Origin: Pseudomonadota bacterium
GTDB lineage: Bacteria > Pseudomonadota > Gammaproteobacteria > Burkholderiales > SG8-41
Length of the DNA stretch: 6,601 bases
NCBI GenBank assembly: GCA_023431245.1
Contig: JAEYXO010000055.1
Coordinates: 1 to 6,601 of the forward strand
Reading direction: 5' to 3'
A model generated the notes under the pieces. It saw nothing but the letters and a program-made list of their open reading frames with translations, did no database searches and was not told the origin of the DNA. The first letter of the stretch is position 1, and each line of letters opens with the position of its first letter. Made by a program: the position numbers and the translations under genes. Shown in pieces: positions 6,397 to 6,601 of the stretch.

Positions 6397-6601
6397 CCTC
6401 CGCGGCCGTCATCGGCGGCGGTCCGGCCGGATTGATGGCCGCGGAAACCCTGCTCGCCGGCGGCATCCCGGTCGACCTCTACGACGCGATGCCTTCGGTC
6501 GGGCGCAAATTCCTGCTCGCCGGCAAGGGCGGCCTCAACCTCACCCATGCCGAAGCGGCGGATAAATTCATGCCCCGCTACGGCGCCCGCCGGCCGCAGC
6601 T
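6387..6601 (+). CDS. HI0933-like/TIGR03862-type FAD flavoprotein, N-terminus, truncated by window edge
   Basis: The first 71 codons of an NAD(P)/FAD-dependent oxidoreductase run off the right edge. The dinucleotide-binding motif VIGGGPAGLMAAE appears almost at once (residues 8-20), followed by an acidic strand end (VDLYDAM) and the family block SVGRKFLLAGKGGLNLTH, characteristic of HI0933-like flavoproteins and closest in style to TIGR03862. The best start is GTG 6387-6389, which keeps the Rossmann strand intact and overlaps the corA stop; AAGG at 6379-6382 may serve as Shine-Dalgarno. The first in-frame ATG falls inside the nucleotide-binding motif and would destroy it. The reaction catalysed by most members is unknown. 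It is probably co-transcribed with corA. Confidence 0.85.
   Translation, partial: MAVASAAVIGGGPAGLMAAETLLAGGIPVDLYDAMPSVGRKFLLAGKGGLNLTHAEAADKFMPRYGARRPQ

Overview
The window is a GC-rich (strong G/C third-position bias), gene-dense piece of bacterial chromosome. All seven recognisable genes lie on the + strand. The codon usage, the LeuC/LeuD type, the TIGR03862-like flavoprotein and the GATAAAAT-type promoter element point to a Pseudomonadota genome, most likely a betaproteobacterium. That assignment is inference from protein style, because no rRNA or other marker gene is present.

Layout. (1) 2-574 is the C-terminal part of an MgtC/SapB-family membrane protein, cut by the left edge. (2) 585-1673 is a beta-CASP-like metallo-beta-lactamase-fold hydrolase. 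(3) 1670-2215 is a short histidine phosphatase that starts on GTG inside the stop codon of gene 2. (4) 2216-2435 is the only sizeable gap (220 bp). It holds a candidate -10 element and a leader that can form two mutually exclusive hairpins. (5) 2436-3341 is a KRCGH-type lyase of the isocitrate lyase/PEP mutase superfamily. (6) A 32-bp, very AT-rich spacer (3342-3373) precedes 3374-4789 and 4791-5405, the large and small subunits of a LeuCD-type [4Fe-4S] hydro-lyase. (7) 5431-6396 is a CorA-type divalent cation channel. (8) 6387-6601 is the N-terminus of a HI0933-like FAD flavoprotein, cut by the right edge.

The most interesting part is the lyase-LeuC-LeuD block. A hydratase/isomerase of the aconitase superfamily next to a C-C lyase of the isocitrate lyase superfamily is the logic of the methylcitrate cycle (2-methylaconitate hydration, then methylisocitrate cleavage). 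It is also the logic of the dimethylmaleate hydratase/dimethylmalate lyase steps of nicotinate fermentation in Eubacterium barkeri. Here the dehydratase is LeuCD-like, no leuA or leuB is in the window, and substrate-region residues differ from canonical LeuC and LeuD. A catabolic hydration-plus-cleavage module acting on a branched or methylated C4-C6 dicarboxylate is therefore plausible, but the substrate cannot be read from the sequence. The other genes look like ordinary housekeeping or accessory genes. No mobile element, CRISPR array, tRNA or rRNA was seen.
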